The notes: generated from the sequence alone by a model not told the origin. Positions 26,207-37,200 are shown, counted from the first letter of the stretch. The stretch: DNA of 53,973 nt from an uncultured Gemmatimonadota bacterium (GCA_902826615.1 CADEFN010000014.1:1-53973); one strand, 5' to 3'. Made by a program: numbers and translations.

Positions 26207-27286
26207 ATGCTCCATCCTGTGCAGGCACCCGCCGTCGTTGAGCAACTGAGTGGCCGAGCCTGGCTCTGGCGGCTCGCGCTGGTGTCCACCTGGTGGATTG
26301 TGGATGGCGCCGCTACGGCCTCGACCTACCTCGGAATGGCAGGTGTCGACCGCTCGCGGGTCATCGGGTTCAGTGTGGCGAGCGCCGCATTGTGGATTCC
26401 GCAGAGTATGCTGGCGTTGTGGCTCGCCGAGCGATGGCCGATCGAACGCGGTCGCTGGCGCACTCCGGTGCTGATCCACGTGGCGGCGTCGCTTGGCGTC
26501 GTGTTGCTCAAGGCGTTCATTGTCCAGGCGGCAAACCCCGTGCTGCGCTGGTACGACGGGGCGGTGCCCCCGTGGCCCGAACTCCTGCTCACGAGCTTTG
26601 CCAACAACTTTTTTCTCTTCTGGCTGTTGGTCGGCGCAGGGCATGCCCTGTTTTATGCGCGGCAGTCGCAGGTCCGCACGGAGCAGCTTGCGCGCGCGGA
26701 ACTGCAGCAGCTCAAGTCGCAGCTGCATCCGCACTTCCTGTTCAACACGCTCAATGCGATAAGCACTTTCGTGCGCACCGACCCCGAGGTCGCGACGCAG
26801 ACCATCGCGCGGCTCAGCACCCTGCTGCGTCACGCGCTGCAGCGAGCCGCCACGCAAGAAGTGACGCTCGATGAGGAGCTCTCTCTCCTGCAGGCCTATC
26901 TTGGCATCGAACAGCTGCGCTTTGATGACCGGCTGCACGTGGAGTGGAACATCGCGCCAGAAACTCGCCGCGCCATTGTCCCGCATCTCGTGTTGCAGCC
27001 GCTGGTGGAGAACGCCATCCGGCACGGGATCACCCCTCGCTCCACGACGGGGACTCTTGCCGTAGTGGCCTCGCGAGTCCGCGAACGGCTGCGTCTCGTT
27101 GTACAGGATGACGGCGTGGGGTGTGATGTGTCCGCTCTGCATGAACACGGGGTTGGGCTCACCAACACGAGGCACCGGCTGCAGCAGCTCTACGGGTCGT
27201 CGCACGAGATGCGGGTGACAACCAGTCCGGGCAAGGGAATGCAGGTGGAGATCGAACTTCCCTTTCGCGAGGGGCGTGCTGCATGA
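26207..27286 (+). CDS. LytS-type membrane sensor histidine kinase
   Basis: 359 aa from ATG 26207. Four N-terminal membrane helices (about 15-150) form the sensor. The His_kinase box SQLHPHFLFNTLNAIST (about 170-186) carries the phospho-acceptor His. The HATPase domain has LVENAIRHG (N box), DDGVGCD (G1) and GKGMQVEIELPF (G2). It overlaps the response-regulator gene by 4 nt. It should phosphorylate the LytTR regulator in answer to a membrane or small-molecule signal. Confidence 0.9.
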   Translation: MLHPVQAPAVVEQLSGRAWLWRLALVSTWWIVDGAATASTYLGMAGVDRSRVIGFSVASAALWIPQSMLALWLAERWPIERGRWRTPVLIHVAASLGVVLLKAFIVQAANPVLRWYDGAVPPWPELLLTSFANNFFLFWLLVGAGHALFYARQSQVRTEQLARAELQQLKSQLHPHFLFNTLNAISTFVRTDPEVATQTIARLSTLLRHALQRAATQEVTLDEELSLLQAYLGIEQLRFDDRLHVEWNIAPETRRAIVPHLVLQPLVENAIRHGITPRSTTGTLAVVASRVRERLRLVVQDDGVGCDVSALHEHGVGLTNTRHRLQQLYGSSHEMRVTTSPGKGMQVEIELPFREGRAA

Positions 27287-28059
27287 CAGTAGCGGAGACG
27301 GAGCCTTCGCCGCTCAAGGTGCTGGTCGTGGACGATGAACGCCCCGCTCGTCAGGGGATTCGCGCGTTGCTGGGTTCGCACGCGGACGTGGTCGTGGTCG
27401 GCGAAGCGTCGTCGGGACAAGAGGCCATCGCCGCGATACAGCAACTGCAGCCCAGTGTGGTGTTTCTCGATGTGCAGATGCCGGACGGGAATGGTTTCGA
27501 CGTCGTGCGCGCTGTTGGTGTGGAGCGGATGCCGGTGGTGATCTTCGCCACGGCTTACGATGAGTATGCGCTGCAGGCGTTCGAGACCCACGCCGCCGAC
27601 TACCTGCTCAAGCCCCTCGAACGAGCGCGCTTTGACGAAGCCCTCGCGCGCGCACGGACCCGCGTGCGGCAGGCCACCGCAGACGAGCGTCTCGTGCGGC
27701 TGCTCGACGCGGTGGCCGATCGCAGGAGCTACCGCCAGCGCTTCACCGTGAAGGTGGGGAATCGCATGCAGTTTGTGCCGGCGTCACAGGTGGACTACTT
27801 CGAAGCCGAGGCGAACTACGTGCGTATCCATGTGGCAGGGAAGTCGTTTCTCGTCCGCGAGAGTCTCACCGCCCTTGGTGAACAGCTCGACCCCGCGCGC
27901 TTCCTCCGAATCCAGCGCTCCCTGCTTGTCAACGTGGCCCGCATTCAGGAGGTGGAATCACTCTATGCAGGCGAGTACGTACTCTACCTGACGACGGGTC
28001 GCAAACTCACCACGGGACGTACCTATCGCGCCGCCATTCAGGCTGCGCTTGGGCTTTAG
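27283..28059 (+). CDS. LytTR-family response regulator
   Basis: 258 aa, starting inside the kinase stop (ATGA). A receiver domain at 12-125 has DD at 17-18, the phospho-acceptor Asp63 in FLDVQMPDGN and a conserved Lys in LLKPLE. A LytTR DNA-binding domain at about 150-255 has FEAEANYVRIH and RIQRSLLVNVARI. These regulators bind direct repeats upstream of targets. It is followed immediately (0 nt) by the DoxX-like gene, a likely target of its own operon. Confidence 0.92.
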   Translation: MTVAETEPSPLKVLVVDDERPARQGIRALLGSHADVVVVGEASSGQEAIAAIQQLQPSVVFLDVQMPDGNGFDVVRAVGVERMPVVIFATAYDEYALQAFETHAADYLLKPLERARFDEALARARTRVRQATADERLVRLLDAVADRRSYRQRFTVKVGNRMQFVPASQVDYFEAEANYVRIHVAGKSFLVRESLTALGEQLDPARFLRIQRSLLVNVARIQEVESLYAGEYVLYLTTGRKLTTGRTYRAAIQAALGL

Positions 28060-28461
28060 ATGAAGCACCGAGTGTCGCTGTCCACTCTTGTGGTGCTGCG
28101 TGTCACGGTCGCGGCGCTGATTGCGGCCCATGGCTGGGCGCGATTGCTGAGCGATGGGGTCACGCCTTTTGCCGGCTGGCTGGGGACTCAGGGCGTACCG
28201 TGCGGCGCTTGCGTCGCGCACGGGATCACCTGGTTCGAGATCCTCGGGACACCGGTGCTGGCGATGGGACGTGTGGCGGCACCGCTCTGCGTGATGTATG
28301 CACTGCTCTACCTGGTCGGCATCGTGATGGTGCACGCGCCAGCTGGCTGGTTTGTCGTGGGACTCGGGCGGAACGGCGCTGAGTACAGCGTGTTACTGAT
28401 AGTCTGTCTCACGTGCATCGGGCTGGAGCACTACCGGGCGAAAGGCGGGTCGACAGCTTAG
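28060..28461 (+). CDS. DoxX-family membrane protein
   Basis: 133 aa with four hydrophobic helices. Features typical of DoxX-like small membrane proteins include RVTVAALIAAHGWARLLSDG, the GVTPFAGWLGTQGVP loop and an acidic residue in helix 2 (WFEILGT). It starts on the base after the regulator stop, so it is the third gene of the two-component operon. DoxX proteins are linked to oxidative stress or quinone processes; the exact role here is unknown. Confidence 0.8.
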   Translation: MKHRVSLSTLVVLRVTVAALIAAHGWARLLSDGVTPFAGWLGTQGVPCGACVAHGITWFEILGTPVLAMGRVAAPLCVMYALLYLVGIVMVHAPAGWFVVGLGRNGAEYSVLLIVCLTCIGLEHYRAKGGSTA

Positions 28462-28580
28462 GACCAGGCGACGCGCACTATTTTCGCAAAGACGGGTATT
28501 CCCGCTGTCGTAGTGTTCCTCGAGAGGTCCCCGCTCGCGCGGGGCGACTGCCCGGTTCTTCCACGCTCGCGAACCACACC

Positions 28581-29321
28581 GTGTCTCCCATCCGTCTCTT
28601 CGCTCTTCCGCTCCTCCTCGCCGTCATTTCCACTTCATCGCACGCACAGGGGTCGGGCGACGGCTTCCTCTTCCAGGTTCCCACCACGCGGATCCTGCTC
28701 AATGCCGGCTTCGCCCAGCCTCGGGCCAAGAGCGACATCTATGACCTCTTCATCGACGAGCTCACGCTCTCCCGGAGCAGCTTCTCGCAGGGGGTCATCG
28801 GCGCCTCGCTGATCACCAGGGTGGCACCTCGGCTCGAGGTGGGGGTGAGCGTCGACTACAACGGTCGCTCAGTCGGGTCCGAATCCCGCGACTTCGAGGG
28901 GGAGGACGACCTCCCGATTCTCCAGACCACCGCCCTCCATAGAGTGCCTGTTCTGGCCACTGCCCGGTTTTCCCTCCTTTCCCCGGGGCGCGCGGTGGGG
29001 CGCTTTGCCTGGATTCCTCGCCGGGTGGTCCCCTTTGTGGGAGGGGGCGTGGGGGCCGTCTGGTACCGGCTCACGCAGGAAGGGGAGTTTGTCGACTCCG
29101 AGACCCTCGACATTTTCGAGGATACCTTTGAGTCTTCGGGGTGGAGCTTGGGGGCCAGGGGGGCGGCCGGGGCTGATTTCGCCATCACCCCCCGTTTCGG
29201 GCTGACGGGTGAGGGGCGTTATTTGTGGGCGAAGGGACCGATGAGCAACGATTTCAGCACCTTCAACAAAATCGACCTGTCGGGGTACGACGCCTCGATC
29301 GGCATTTACGTCAGGTTCTGA
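28581..29321 (+). CDS. Outer-membrane beta-barrel protein
   Basis: 246 aa from GTG 28581; a signal peptide (IRLFALPLLLAVISTSSHAQ) directly follows this start. The mature part alternates hydrophobic and polar residues in about 8-10 strands and ends in YVRF, an aromatic terminus typical of outer-membrane barrels recognised by the BAM machine. No enzymatic motif is seen. The next gene follows 14 nt later and shares the same transcript, so both are probably surface components. Confidence 0.7.
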   Translation: MSPIRLFALPLLLAVISTSSHAQGSGDGFLFQVPTTRILLNAGFAQPRAKSDIYDLFIDELTLSRSSFSQGVIGASLITRVAPRLEVGVSVDYNGRSVGSESRDFEGEDDLPILQTTALHRVPVLATARFSLLSPGRAVGRFAWIPRRVVPFVGGGVGAVWYRLTQEGEFVDSETLDIFEDTFESSGWSLGARGAAGADFAITPRFGLTGEGRYLWAKGPMSNDFSTFNKIDLSGYDASIGIYVRF

Positions 29322-29335
29322 CCGGAGGTACTCCC

Positions 29336-30442
29336 GTGTATCGATCCCTCATTCCCGCGCTCTTCGCCGCGGTCGTCGCTCTTCCCGCAGGCGCGCAGCA
29401 GGCGGCCACTCCATGGGACCCCTGGATCGGATGCTGGGACCTGGTGCCGCGTGGCACCACCTACGCGGACAATGCCGGACGGGTGTGTGTCCTCCCCACG
29501 ACCAGCAATACGGCCGTTGACCTGGTCTCGGTGGTGGGTGACAGCGTCACATCGCGTCAGCGCCTCGAGGCCACGGACAAACGTGAGGTGAAGACGGAGA
29601 CCTGCGCGGGTGTCGAAAACATCCATGCCAATGGATCGCGGGTGTATCTCCGCACCACCATGAAATGCGGCTCCGAACATCGTCTGGTGAACAGTGTGAT
29701 GGCGATGTCGACCACCGGGGAATGGCTCGACATCAAGGGTGTGGCCTTCGGACCTAATGTCGGTGTGCGCGCCTCGCGTTATCGCGAGACCCCGGCTTCG
29801 GTTGCGTTGCCTGCCGCCGTGACCGCAGCATTGCGCGGACGTGAGCGTGGGGCGTCGCCGGCGCGGATTGCGGCGTCAGGGCGTGTGCGACTGAATGACG
29901 TGATCGACGCGACGAAGTACCTCGAGACGGGTGTGCTGCAGACCTGGCTGGCGGAGCAGGGGCAGGGCTTTGGGCTCGACGCCAAACAGCTGGTGATGCT
30001 CGAAGAAGCGGGCGTTGCGCCGTCGGTGATTGACGTGATGGTCGCCCTCTCCTATCCCGAGGTGTTTGCCCTCGATCGCACGAGGCTTGGCGACGCGCCA
30101 CCCGATGTGCGTGGCGATGAGCGCGGTGTGTACGGTGGCGAGATGATCGACAACTATGGCTATGGCTACGATCCGTATGGATACGGCTACGGTCGTGGGA
30201 TGGGGTGGTACTCGGGTCGTCAGCCGGTGGTTGTGGTGCAGCGCCCCGCTGGCGAAGCGAGCGACGAAGAGGGTGGCAAGGTGGTGAAGGGACGCGGGTA
30301 TGTCTCGGGCCGAGACGGTTCGGGCTCGTCGGGCTCGGGTGAAGCGCGTGGCCGTTCGGGTGGCTCGTCAGGCGGCGGCTCGGGATCGGACAAAGGATCG
30401 AGCACAGGTCGCAAGGCGAAGCCGAAGGGGTCAGCGGAGTAA
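29336..30442 (+). CDS. Secreted protein with Gly/Tyr-rich and Gly/Ser-rich tail
   Basis: 368 aa from GTG 29336 with GGAGG 8 nt upstream. A signal peptide ends at AGAQ (19-22). Residues 25-140 form a lipocalin-like or similar strand-rich domain (WDPWIGCWDLVP, then YLRTTMKCGSE). A helical middle with VNDVIDATKYLE-like text follows, and the tail (about 285-368) is low-complexity: GYGYDPYGYGYGRG and many Ser/Gly/Lys. The tail suggests an adhesive or cell-surface role. The family is not recognised. Confidence 0.7.
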   Translation: MYRSLIPALFAAVVALPAGAQQAATPWDPWIGCWDLVPRGTTYADNAGRVCVLPTTSNTAVDLVSVVGDSVTSRQRLEATDKREVKTETCAGVENIHANGSRVYLRTTMKCGSEHRLVNSVMAMSTTGEWLDIKGVAFGPNVGVRASRYRETPASVALPAAVTAALRGRERGASPARIAASGRVRLNDVIDATKYLETGVLQTWLAEQGQGFGLDAKQLVMLEEAGVAPSVIDVMVALSYPEVFALDRTRLGDAPPDVRGDERGVYGGEMIDNYGYGYDPYGYGYGRGMGWYSGRQPVVVVQRPAGEASDEEGGKVVKGRGYVSGRDGSGSSGSGEARGRSGGSSGGGSGSDKGSSTGRKAKPKGSAE

Positions 30443-30454
30443 GGTCGGCACCTT

Positions 30455-32131
30455 CTACAGCGAGCGGCGGTTCAGTTCATTCACCGCAAAATCCGCCGCT
30501 CGCGCGGTAAGCGCCATGTAGGTCAGCGAGGGATTCTGGCACGCCGTCGACGCCATACACGAGCCGTCGGTGACAAAGACATTCGGCGCATCCCACACCT
30601 GGTTCCATCGATTCAGCACTGACGTCCGCGCGTCTTGTCCCATACGCGCCGTGCCCATCTCGTGGATCCCCATGCCCGGGTAGTACTCGTCGTCGAACGT
30701 GGCCACGTTCTTCACCCCCGTGGCCTCGAGCATCTCCGCCATGTCTGCGGCCATGTCCTTGCGCATGAGGCGCTCGTTTTCACCCACGGAACAATCGATC
30801 TTGAGCACGGGAAGTCCCCAGGCATCTCGGCGCTCTGCATCGAGCGAGACCTGGTTGTCGTGATTCGGGAGCATCTCGCCGAACGCGGTGCCCCCAAACG
30901 ACCAGCGGCCAGGCTCAGTCAATGCGTCCTTGAAGTCACCTCCGACGCCCAGTTCCGCAACGGCGCGCCACCACCCGTCGCGTGAGGCGCCCCCTTCATA
31001 GCCAAACCCGCGCAAGTAGTCCCGCTTGTCACCCGCGAGGTTACGGTATCGCGGGATGTACGAAGGATTGGGACGCTTCCCGTAGGTGTACTTGTCGTTG
31101 AGCCCCTCCACGTAGCCGCGGGCGCCGACGCGAAAGTGATGATCCATCAGGTTGTGCCCTAACTCGCCCGAGCTACTCCCAAGTCCGCCCGGCCAGACGT
31201 CGGTCGCCGAACGCAGCAGGAGCCAGGTGGAGTTGAGGGTCGAGGCGCAGAGAAAGACGATGCGTGCCTGATAGTCGACGGTGGCACGCGACAGGGCATC
31301 GACCACTCGCACACCCGTGGCACGACGCCGATCCTTGTCGTACAACACCTCCGATGCAATTGCGAAGGGCTTGAGTGTGAGCCGGCCGGTTTTCATCGCG
31401 GCCGGAAGGGTGGACGATTGGGTGCTGAAGTACGCGCCGTATGGGCAGCCGAGCCAGCAGGCATCGCGATACTGACAGGCGCCACGTCCCGGGAGAGGTT
31501 GCGTGAGGTTGGCGGTGCGGCTCGAGATCAGCCGTCGTTTGCCATCGTACAACCCTCGGAGACGCCCTGCCACGAGTTCCTCGGCGCAGTTGAGCGGCAT
31601 GGCGGGCTGAAAGTGACCATCGGGGAGCTGCGGCAGCCCTTCAATAGACCCGGCAATGCCGGCGAAGCGCTCGACGTGATCGTACCAGGGGGCAAGCTCG
31701 GCGTAGCGTATGGGCCAATCGGTGCCGAGTCCCTCGCGCGCGTTGGCCTCGAAGTCGATGTCGCTCAAGCGGAAGGAGCACCGCCCCCACATCAGCGATC
31801 GGCCACCCACCTGATAGCCACGATACCAGTCGAATCGTTTGACCTCGGTGTAGGGGGAGTCGGCATCACTGGCCCACCAGTCGAGGTTCTTCTCGTTGAG
31901 GGGGAAGTCGCGTTTGAGGACGGGGTAACGCTGCTCCATGTCGCGGGTGCGCCGCCCGCGGTGTGGGTACTCCCAGGGGCCTTTTCGCGCGTTGGGATAG
32001 TCCTTGATGTGTTCAACGTTCTTGCCTCGCTCGAGCAGGAGAACGTTGAGCCCCTTTTCGGTGAGCTCCTTGGCTGCCCAGCCGCCGGAGATGCCTGATC
32101 CGACGACGATTGCATCGTAGCTGGTCTGCAT
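30455..32131 (-). CDS. GMC-family FAD-dependent oxidoreductase
   Basis: 558 aa from ATG 32131; a longer frame to 32179 is possible and the ribosome site is weak. The N-terminal VVGSGISGGWAAKEL binds FAD, followed by LLLERGKN. The GMC_oxred_C region near the end has HEMGTARMG and VTDGSCMASTACQNPSLTYMAL. It has the features of sugar or alcohol dehydrogenases that work with a small subunit and cytochrome. No such partner genes are next to it. It is convergent with the secreted-protein gene 12 nt away. Confidence 0.9.
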   Translation of the reverse strand: MQTSYDAIVVGSGISGGWAAKELTEKGLNVLLLERGKNVEHIKDYPNARKGPWEYPHRGRRTRDMEQRYPVLKRDFPLNEKNLDWWASDADSPYTEVKRFDWYRGYQVGGRSLMWGRCSFRLSDIDFEANAREGLGTDWPIRYAELAPWYDHVERFAGIAGSIEGLPQLPDGHFQPAMPLNCAEELVAGRLRGLYDGKRRLISSRTANLTQPLPGRGACQYRDACWLGCPYGAYFSTQSSTLPAAMKTGRLTLKPFAIASEVLYDKDRRRATGVRVVDALSRATVDYQARIVFLCASTLNSTWLLLRSATDVWPGGLGSSSGELGHNLMDHHFRVGARGYVEGLNDKYTYGKRPNPSYIPRYRNLAGDKRDYLRGFGYEGGASRDGWWRAVAELGVGGDFKDALTEPGRWSFGGTAFGEMLPNHDNQVSLDAERRDAWGLPVLKIDCSVGENERLMRKDMAADMAEMLEATGVKNVATFDDEYYPGMGIHEMGTARMGQDARTSVLNRWNQVWDAPNVFVTDGSCMASTACQNPSLTYMALTARAADFAVNELNRRSL

Positions 32132-32251
32132 GGCGTGTTGTGGCAAAGGGAGCTTCAAGGTGCCTGCAGAAGTTAACACCGCCCGTCCCTCAGGGATTTC
32201 CGCATACCTTTGTCATTCAGGGCCAGCTCACTCTGTGCGTGAGCACCACAT

Positions 32252-32947
32252 ATGGATCATGCAGCCCAATCCGACTCCTGCGCTCGGCAAGTGAAACAAG
32301 ACGACCGTCTGATGCCAGTTGTGAGGCAGCGACAGTACGCGGCGCGGTCAGCGTATGCGATCGTCGCCGTTGGCGTCGCCTACGCGCTCGTGCTTGCTGC
32401 CGGGTTCGCGAAACATGGCCTCTCGGAGCCAATTGCCGACCCGATCCTCGCACTGATGGAGGTGCTTACCATCGCATCGGCGCTTCCGATTCTTGCCCTC
32501 TTTGTGGCACTGCACGAAATCGCAACATCGGAGTCACGCTTCTGGGCGACACTCGCGCTCTGTTTCGCCGCCATGTTCGCGCTTGCGACCATGGGCGTGC
32601 ACGTCTTCGAGCTGACGGCCGGGCGGCAGATGGGGAGCCGCGGACTGGTCTGGCCATCGACATCGTATGCCATCGAGTTATTGGCCTGGGATGTGCTGCT
32701 TGGGGGTGCTCTGTTGAGCAGCGCAGTCGCGTTGAAGCGTGAGCCTTCCACCCGTCGCATCTGTGCGTGGATGAACGTGACAGGCGTACTCTGTGTCGCC
32801 GGCATGATCGGTCCCATCACCGGTATCATGCGGCTGCAGCTGGTTGGGGTGTTTGCGTATGCGGTGCTGCTTCCGGTGGTGGCGTGGATGCTCGCTGGAT
32901 GGCTCCATGACCCGGCGGCGCACCAGCCCCAAACCGAGGTGAGGTAA
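32252..32947 (+). CDS. Multi-pass membrane protein of unknown function
   Basis: 231 aa from ATG 32252, with six or seven hydrophobic helices (for example YAIVAVGVAYALVLAAGF and LCVAGMIGPITGIMRLQLVG). No catalytic or transport motif is recognised. The length and layout resemble the general DUF4386-like or small integral membrane proteins. It is divergent from the GMC gene and followed by a 7-bp perfect hairpin (32967-32983) in the 105-bp gap before the next gene. Confidence 0.65.
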   Translation: MDHAAQSDSCARQVKQDDRLMPVVRQRQYAARSAYAIVAVGVAYALVLAAGFAKHGLSEPIADPILALMEVLTIASALPILALFVALHEIATSESRFWATLALCFAAMFALATMGVHVFELTAGRQMGSRGLVWPSTSYAIELLAWDVLLGGALLSSAVALKREPSTRRICAWMNVTGVLCVAGMIGPITGIMRLQLVGVFAYAVLLPVVAWMLAGWLHDPAAHQPQTEVR

Positions 32948-33052
32948 GGGGCAAGGATACGGCTGCCTTCCAAGTCTTGGAAGCGCAACAACGGCGGCGT
33001 GAGCAAGCCCCGTCTTGCGCGTTTGGGGCGCATGATTCATTAAGTTGTCGGC

Positions 33053-34240
33053 ATGATCCCCTGGCTGCTCCTCCTCCAAGTGGCCACCGCCGACTCCGCA
33101 AACGCGTCGCGACAGCCGCGCGCGGTCGTGCGTGACGTCGATGCGCCGTCAACTCGCTTCCGCGTCCGACGCCTCATCGACATGGTGCACGTGAGCCGCA
33201 TCGAGGGACTCTACACAGGGTGGGGAGTGGAACGGGCGTCAGGCGATAGTGCCCGGGGACTGACCCTGCAGGCCAATGCGGGCTGGGCGTGGAGCGAGCA
33301 CGTGGCGCGCGGACGGGGAAGTGCCGAGCTCACCCGTGGGGCATGGACGTACCTGTTGCGCGGGGGACGCACCCTCGAAGTCACCAATGACTTCCGCACA
33401 GCGCTGGACAGCGGGAGCACTCTGGGGGCTTTGCTCAGCATCGACAACTACGACTACGTGGACCGCAGCCTCGCTGCCGTGGGCGTGGTGCGCCGAGTCG
33501 AGACCGCGCACAGCGTGTGGCGGCTCGAGACGGGGCCGGCGCACGACGCCGTGGTCCGCCGCATGTTGGACAAGGGCCTCTACAAGGGAGACTCATCGTT
33601 TCGCGAGAATCGCGGCGCATGGGAAGGGCGCTACTGGCGTACCGCGGCGACGCTGGAATGGCACCCCGAAGTGAACGCGGTGCTCAGGCAGGCTGGTGCG
33701 GGGGCGTTGCTCACGGCGGAGCACGCCATCGGCGCGCTCGACTACACACGCGTTGAAGGACGACTCACGGGGCGACGGATCCGCGGGCCCCTGACCCTGG
33801 CCGGGCGCTTTGACGCGGGGGTCGTGCTCGGCGGTGCACTTCCGCCACAGCAGCTCTTTGAAATGGGCCGCAACCAGGGATTGCAGGGGTACAGCTACAA
33901 GGAGTTTGGCGGGAATCAGGCCGCGCTCGTGCGCAGCCTGGCGATGATGCAGCTTCCTTTCCTGCAGTCGAAGATCCGCATCCGTCGCTGGTCGCTGCCC
34001 GGTCCCACCCCCGCGCTCGCGGTTGCGACACAGGGGACGTGGTCGGACGTGCGGGGCGACGGGGCCCGGCGTGCGAACGAGAGCTTGTGGCAGCCACTCC
34101 GCGGCCCGACCGGCGGCATCAGGTCGTCCCTCACCATGGGGCTGCGATTCTTCGGCGGGTTAGTGGGCACTGGCATTGCCCGCCGGATGGACCAGCCGGG
34201 TCGGTGGAGGTTGAGCCTGGAGTTCGGGCCGGCGCTCTGA
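33053..34240 (+). CDS. Omp85/D15-like outer-membrane surface antigen
   Basis: 395 aa. A short N-terminus is followed by strands that end with GPLTLAGRFDAGVVLGGALPPQQLFEMGRNQGLQGY (residues about 245-280), the arrangement seen just before the RGY/F-type loop of D15-type barrels. The final strand reads WRLSLEFGPAL. There are no POTRA domains, so it is a truncated or stand-alone barrel rather than BamA. The signal peptide is short (MIPWLLLLQVATADSA). It is convergent with the phospholipase-D-like gene. Confidence 0.65.
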   Translation: MIPWLLLLQVATADSANASRQPRAVVRDVDAPSTRFRVRRLIDMVHVSRIEGLYTGWGVERASGDSARGLTLQANAGWAWSEHVARGRGSAELTRGAWTYLLRGGRTLEVTNDFRTALDSGSTLGALLSIDNYDYVDRSLAAVGVVRRVETAHSVWRLETGPAHDAVVRRMLDKGLYKGDSSFRENRGAWEGRYWRTAATLEWHPEVNAVLRQAGAGALLTAEHAIGALDYTRVEGRLTGRRIRGPLTLAGRFDAGVVLGGALPPQQLFEMGRNQGLQGYSYKEFGGNQAALVRSLAMMQLPFLQSKIRIRRWSLPGPTPALAVATQGTWSDVRGDGARRANESLWQPLRGPTGGIRSSLTMGLRFFGGLVGTGIARRMDQPGRWRLSLEFGPAL

Positions 34241-34254
34241 AGTGAGTGCGGGTG

Positions 34255-37200
34255 CTAGAAGACGAGCTTGAACCAGTGTGCCAGGCGCCGCTTCATGACT
34301 GAATGGTACGGCAGGAACGCATCGACCTCACTCGGGGCGTCCATCCACCGCGTCTGCCCGATCAGGGAGATGAGGTCGAGGTATGCGGGCACGAGGGGCG
34401 ACCCGGCGATCACGAAGGCGGCCTCCCCGTCGAGCGTCATGCTTCGGTCGTTTTGGTTGGCGGAGCCGAGCACGGTGTAGAAGATGACGCGTTCCCTGGT
34501 ACTCGGTGGCAGTTCGTCGTACCAGCGCTCCAGGGCATCGCTCCCCACGTCGTGCAGGGCATCGGGCGGCGCCTCGAATGACGCGCCATCGCCAGCCGTA
34601 CGCTGCACCTGGGAGAGTCGGGCGCGGGCGAATTGCGACACCATCGACTCCCAGTCCGCTTGGGCAAAAAACGTCCAGGCCTCGCGCGACGCGAAGAAGT
34701 TGGTCTTGAGGTGCAGCAGGGAACCGGGCACAGACTCAAAGTCGCGAGTGCTGTCGCGCGGCGCGCTGACACTGTCGAGCATGTGGGCGATGCGATCGAG
34801 TCCCGGGTAGACGTTCGGCGCGAACCCAAAGAGATCCTGCAGCCACTGGTGCTCGCCCATCGTCTGCCGGAGGGCCCGTGCCTTGCCAGCGATATCGGTG
34901 ACACGCAGGTCCGACGAGAACACCCCGGCCTTGAGCATCCCTCCGCTGGCCGCGATCTCAGGGGCGAGCGTGCGTGAGGCGGCGAGGAGGCGCCACAGGA
35001 GTTCGCGGCCGCGGACCATCGATCCGAATGCGCGTGCGGGTGCGCTGGCGAAGGATGGCGCAATGACCATCACGCGCACACCGCGCAGCGCGCCGCCCAG
35101 CAGCGCGGCTCCCCAGAAGGTCCCGTTCCACAGCCCATCGGGGACGGTGATGACCGATCCGGCCGGCATCAGCGTGTACATCACGGCCTTGCCGACGTTG
35201 ACGCCCTTTGTGTCGAAACTGGTGCCGTTCTGCAGCTGTAGGGCGCGCAACGTGTGGCCGCCCGGGTCGGTGGCCCGTTGCTGCACCTGTGCGTCATAGT
35301 TGGCCGCTCTCGGCCGTGGCTGGAGGGACACGGGCATCCGTCCAGCGGCCATCCCCTGTTTGAGCAGCACGTCGCGCGCCGCCGCTTTCAGGCCGAGCAC
35401 CGCGGGTCCACGCACCAGCAGCGAGCGATCTTCCCACGAGGCGTTGGCATAGTGCTCCCCGATACCGGCCCCGGTGAAGATTGCTTCCCCTCGGTAGGGA
35501 TCCTCCTCCGTCAGGTCGTAGAAGACAATCTTGCGGTGGTCACGCATCCAGGCGTCGGGCATGGGGAAGTACCCGGCGATGCGCCAGCTCCAGAAGCTCG
35601 GGTCCGCCGAGTTTGTGATGTTGACGTGCACCTTGACCAGGTCCTGCAGCCATCGCTCGCCGTACTGCCGGCGCTGCACGGTGAGGAGGTTCGAGGCGCG
35701 AATAGCGGCGCGTAGCGTGTCCTGGGCCGCGCGCAGCGAATCCTCCCATGACTTGAAGCGCGGGGGGAAGCGCACCTGGTGGCGCGTGGGGTCCTCGAGC
35801 AGGCTCATCCAGAGCCGCGCATGGTTCACATCGTAGAACCACTCGTCGAGGAGGATCATGTAGGTCGGGAACTTCCCCGTACTGTCGTACTCCTTCACGC
35901 GGGCGGTGAGCGCTGCGAGATAGGAGCCCAGCACGTGCCGGAAGCTCATCTCGTCGGGGTCGCCCTTGGCATCGTATCCGCGAAAGTCATGCGTGAGGAG
36001 CACATGGTAGTCCCGCGCCTCGCGAATCGTGCGGCTCAGCTGCAGCTGGAACTGGTCGTTGATCACGTACGACGCTTCGTTGCCGTCGGTGAAGCGCTCG
36101 CGCGTGGCCTCTGCCACGAGTGCATCGACTTCGGCCTGCGTATCGTGCTGCTCGGGGAGGAGGGCAAGCTGCAACGGGAGCCAGATGAAACGCGACTCCC
36201 GCCAGTCGCGCCGCGAAGTGGCGCGCACCGACTCGGCCATCTCCAGGTAGTCAGAGAATACGGAGAGCGCCGCTTCCGCCATGGGACGCGGCACCCTGGC
36301 GTCCACGAGCAGCCAACGCAGGAAGGCTCCGCGGGCGAGGACGGCGAACTCCCGTGTCGTGTCATCCTCCTTGATCTGGCCCAGGAGTCGATTGTAGGGG
36401 AGCAGCACCTCGCGGAGCATGATGCCCCGCGCGCGTTCAGCCGCCTCGAGCCCGCGCGGCGTGGGTGCCTCGCCGTACGGATCCGCCGGGTCGAGCACCA
36501 GCGAGAACGCGCGAGCCATGGCGTTGTGCAGGCTTCGCGTCTCAGCCTCGAGGGTGCGCATGCCGCCATTGCCGTTGCCGGCTATGAACCGTTTGAGCGA
36601 GTCGAGCCTGGCCATCACGCCCCGGTTGCTGTCCTCACCCCCGCCCCCCGTGTGGTCCACCCACGGGACGGTGAGCCGTCCGACGGCAGCCGCCGCATCC
36701 CGGGCGATGACAAGCGCCGATTGCAGGGACGGTAACGAGGGGATCGGCGCGTCGGGCGGGCGGCGCGCCCTGAGGCGCACACGATCGGTGGTGGGGCGGT
36801 TCACCCCCACCGGGATGCGCCGGAACGCCGGCTTCTCGACGCCAAACATCACGGAACCGCCGTGACCCGTCATCAGGTCGACACGCACCACGCTGCCGTT
36901 GTGTGAGATCCCCCCGCGGCGGATGGGGTGCACGTACGTGAGCACCGGGTGCAGCTGGTCAGCAGTCGCGTTGTAGTCAAGGCCGAGCGCGATGCCGGTG
37001 ATGGGCGACATCAGGCGCAGTCGCACACCGGCGTTGAACCGCGTGTCGTAGGCGCCGCCAAAGCCTTCGACTTGCACGCCGCCAAGTCCGAGGACTGGAT
37101 TGAGCAGTTCGTGGTAGACACCGGCGCGTGCTTCGGCCAAACCCGAGAGGTAGCCGCCCCGGCGCCCGAGGCCCGTGGAGGCTCCAATGGTCCACTGCCA

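Noticed and set aside
35779-36735. 318-aa + strand open frame
   Set aside because: Antisense to the phospholipase-D-like gene, which has clear motifs and a signal peptide.
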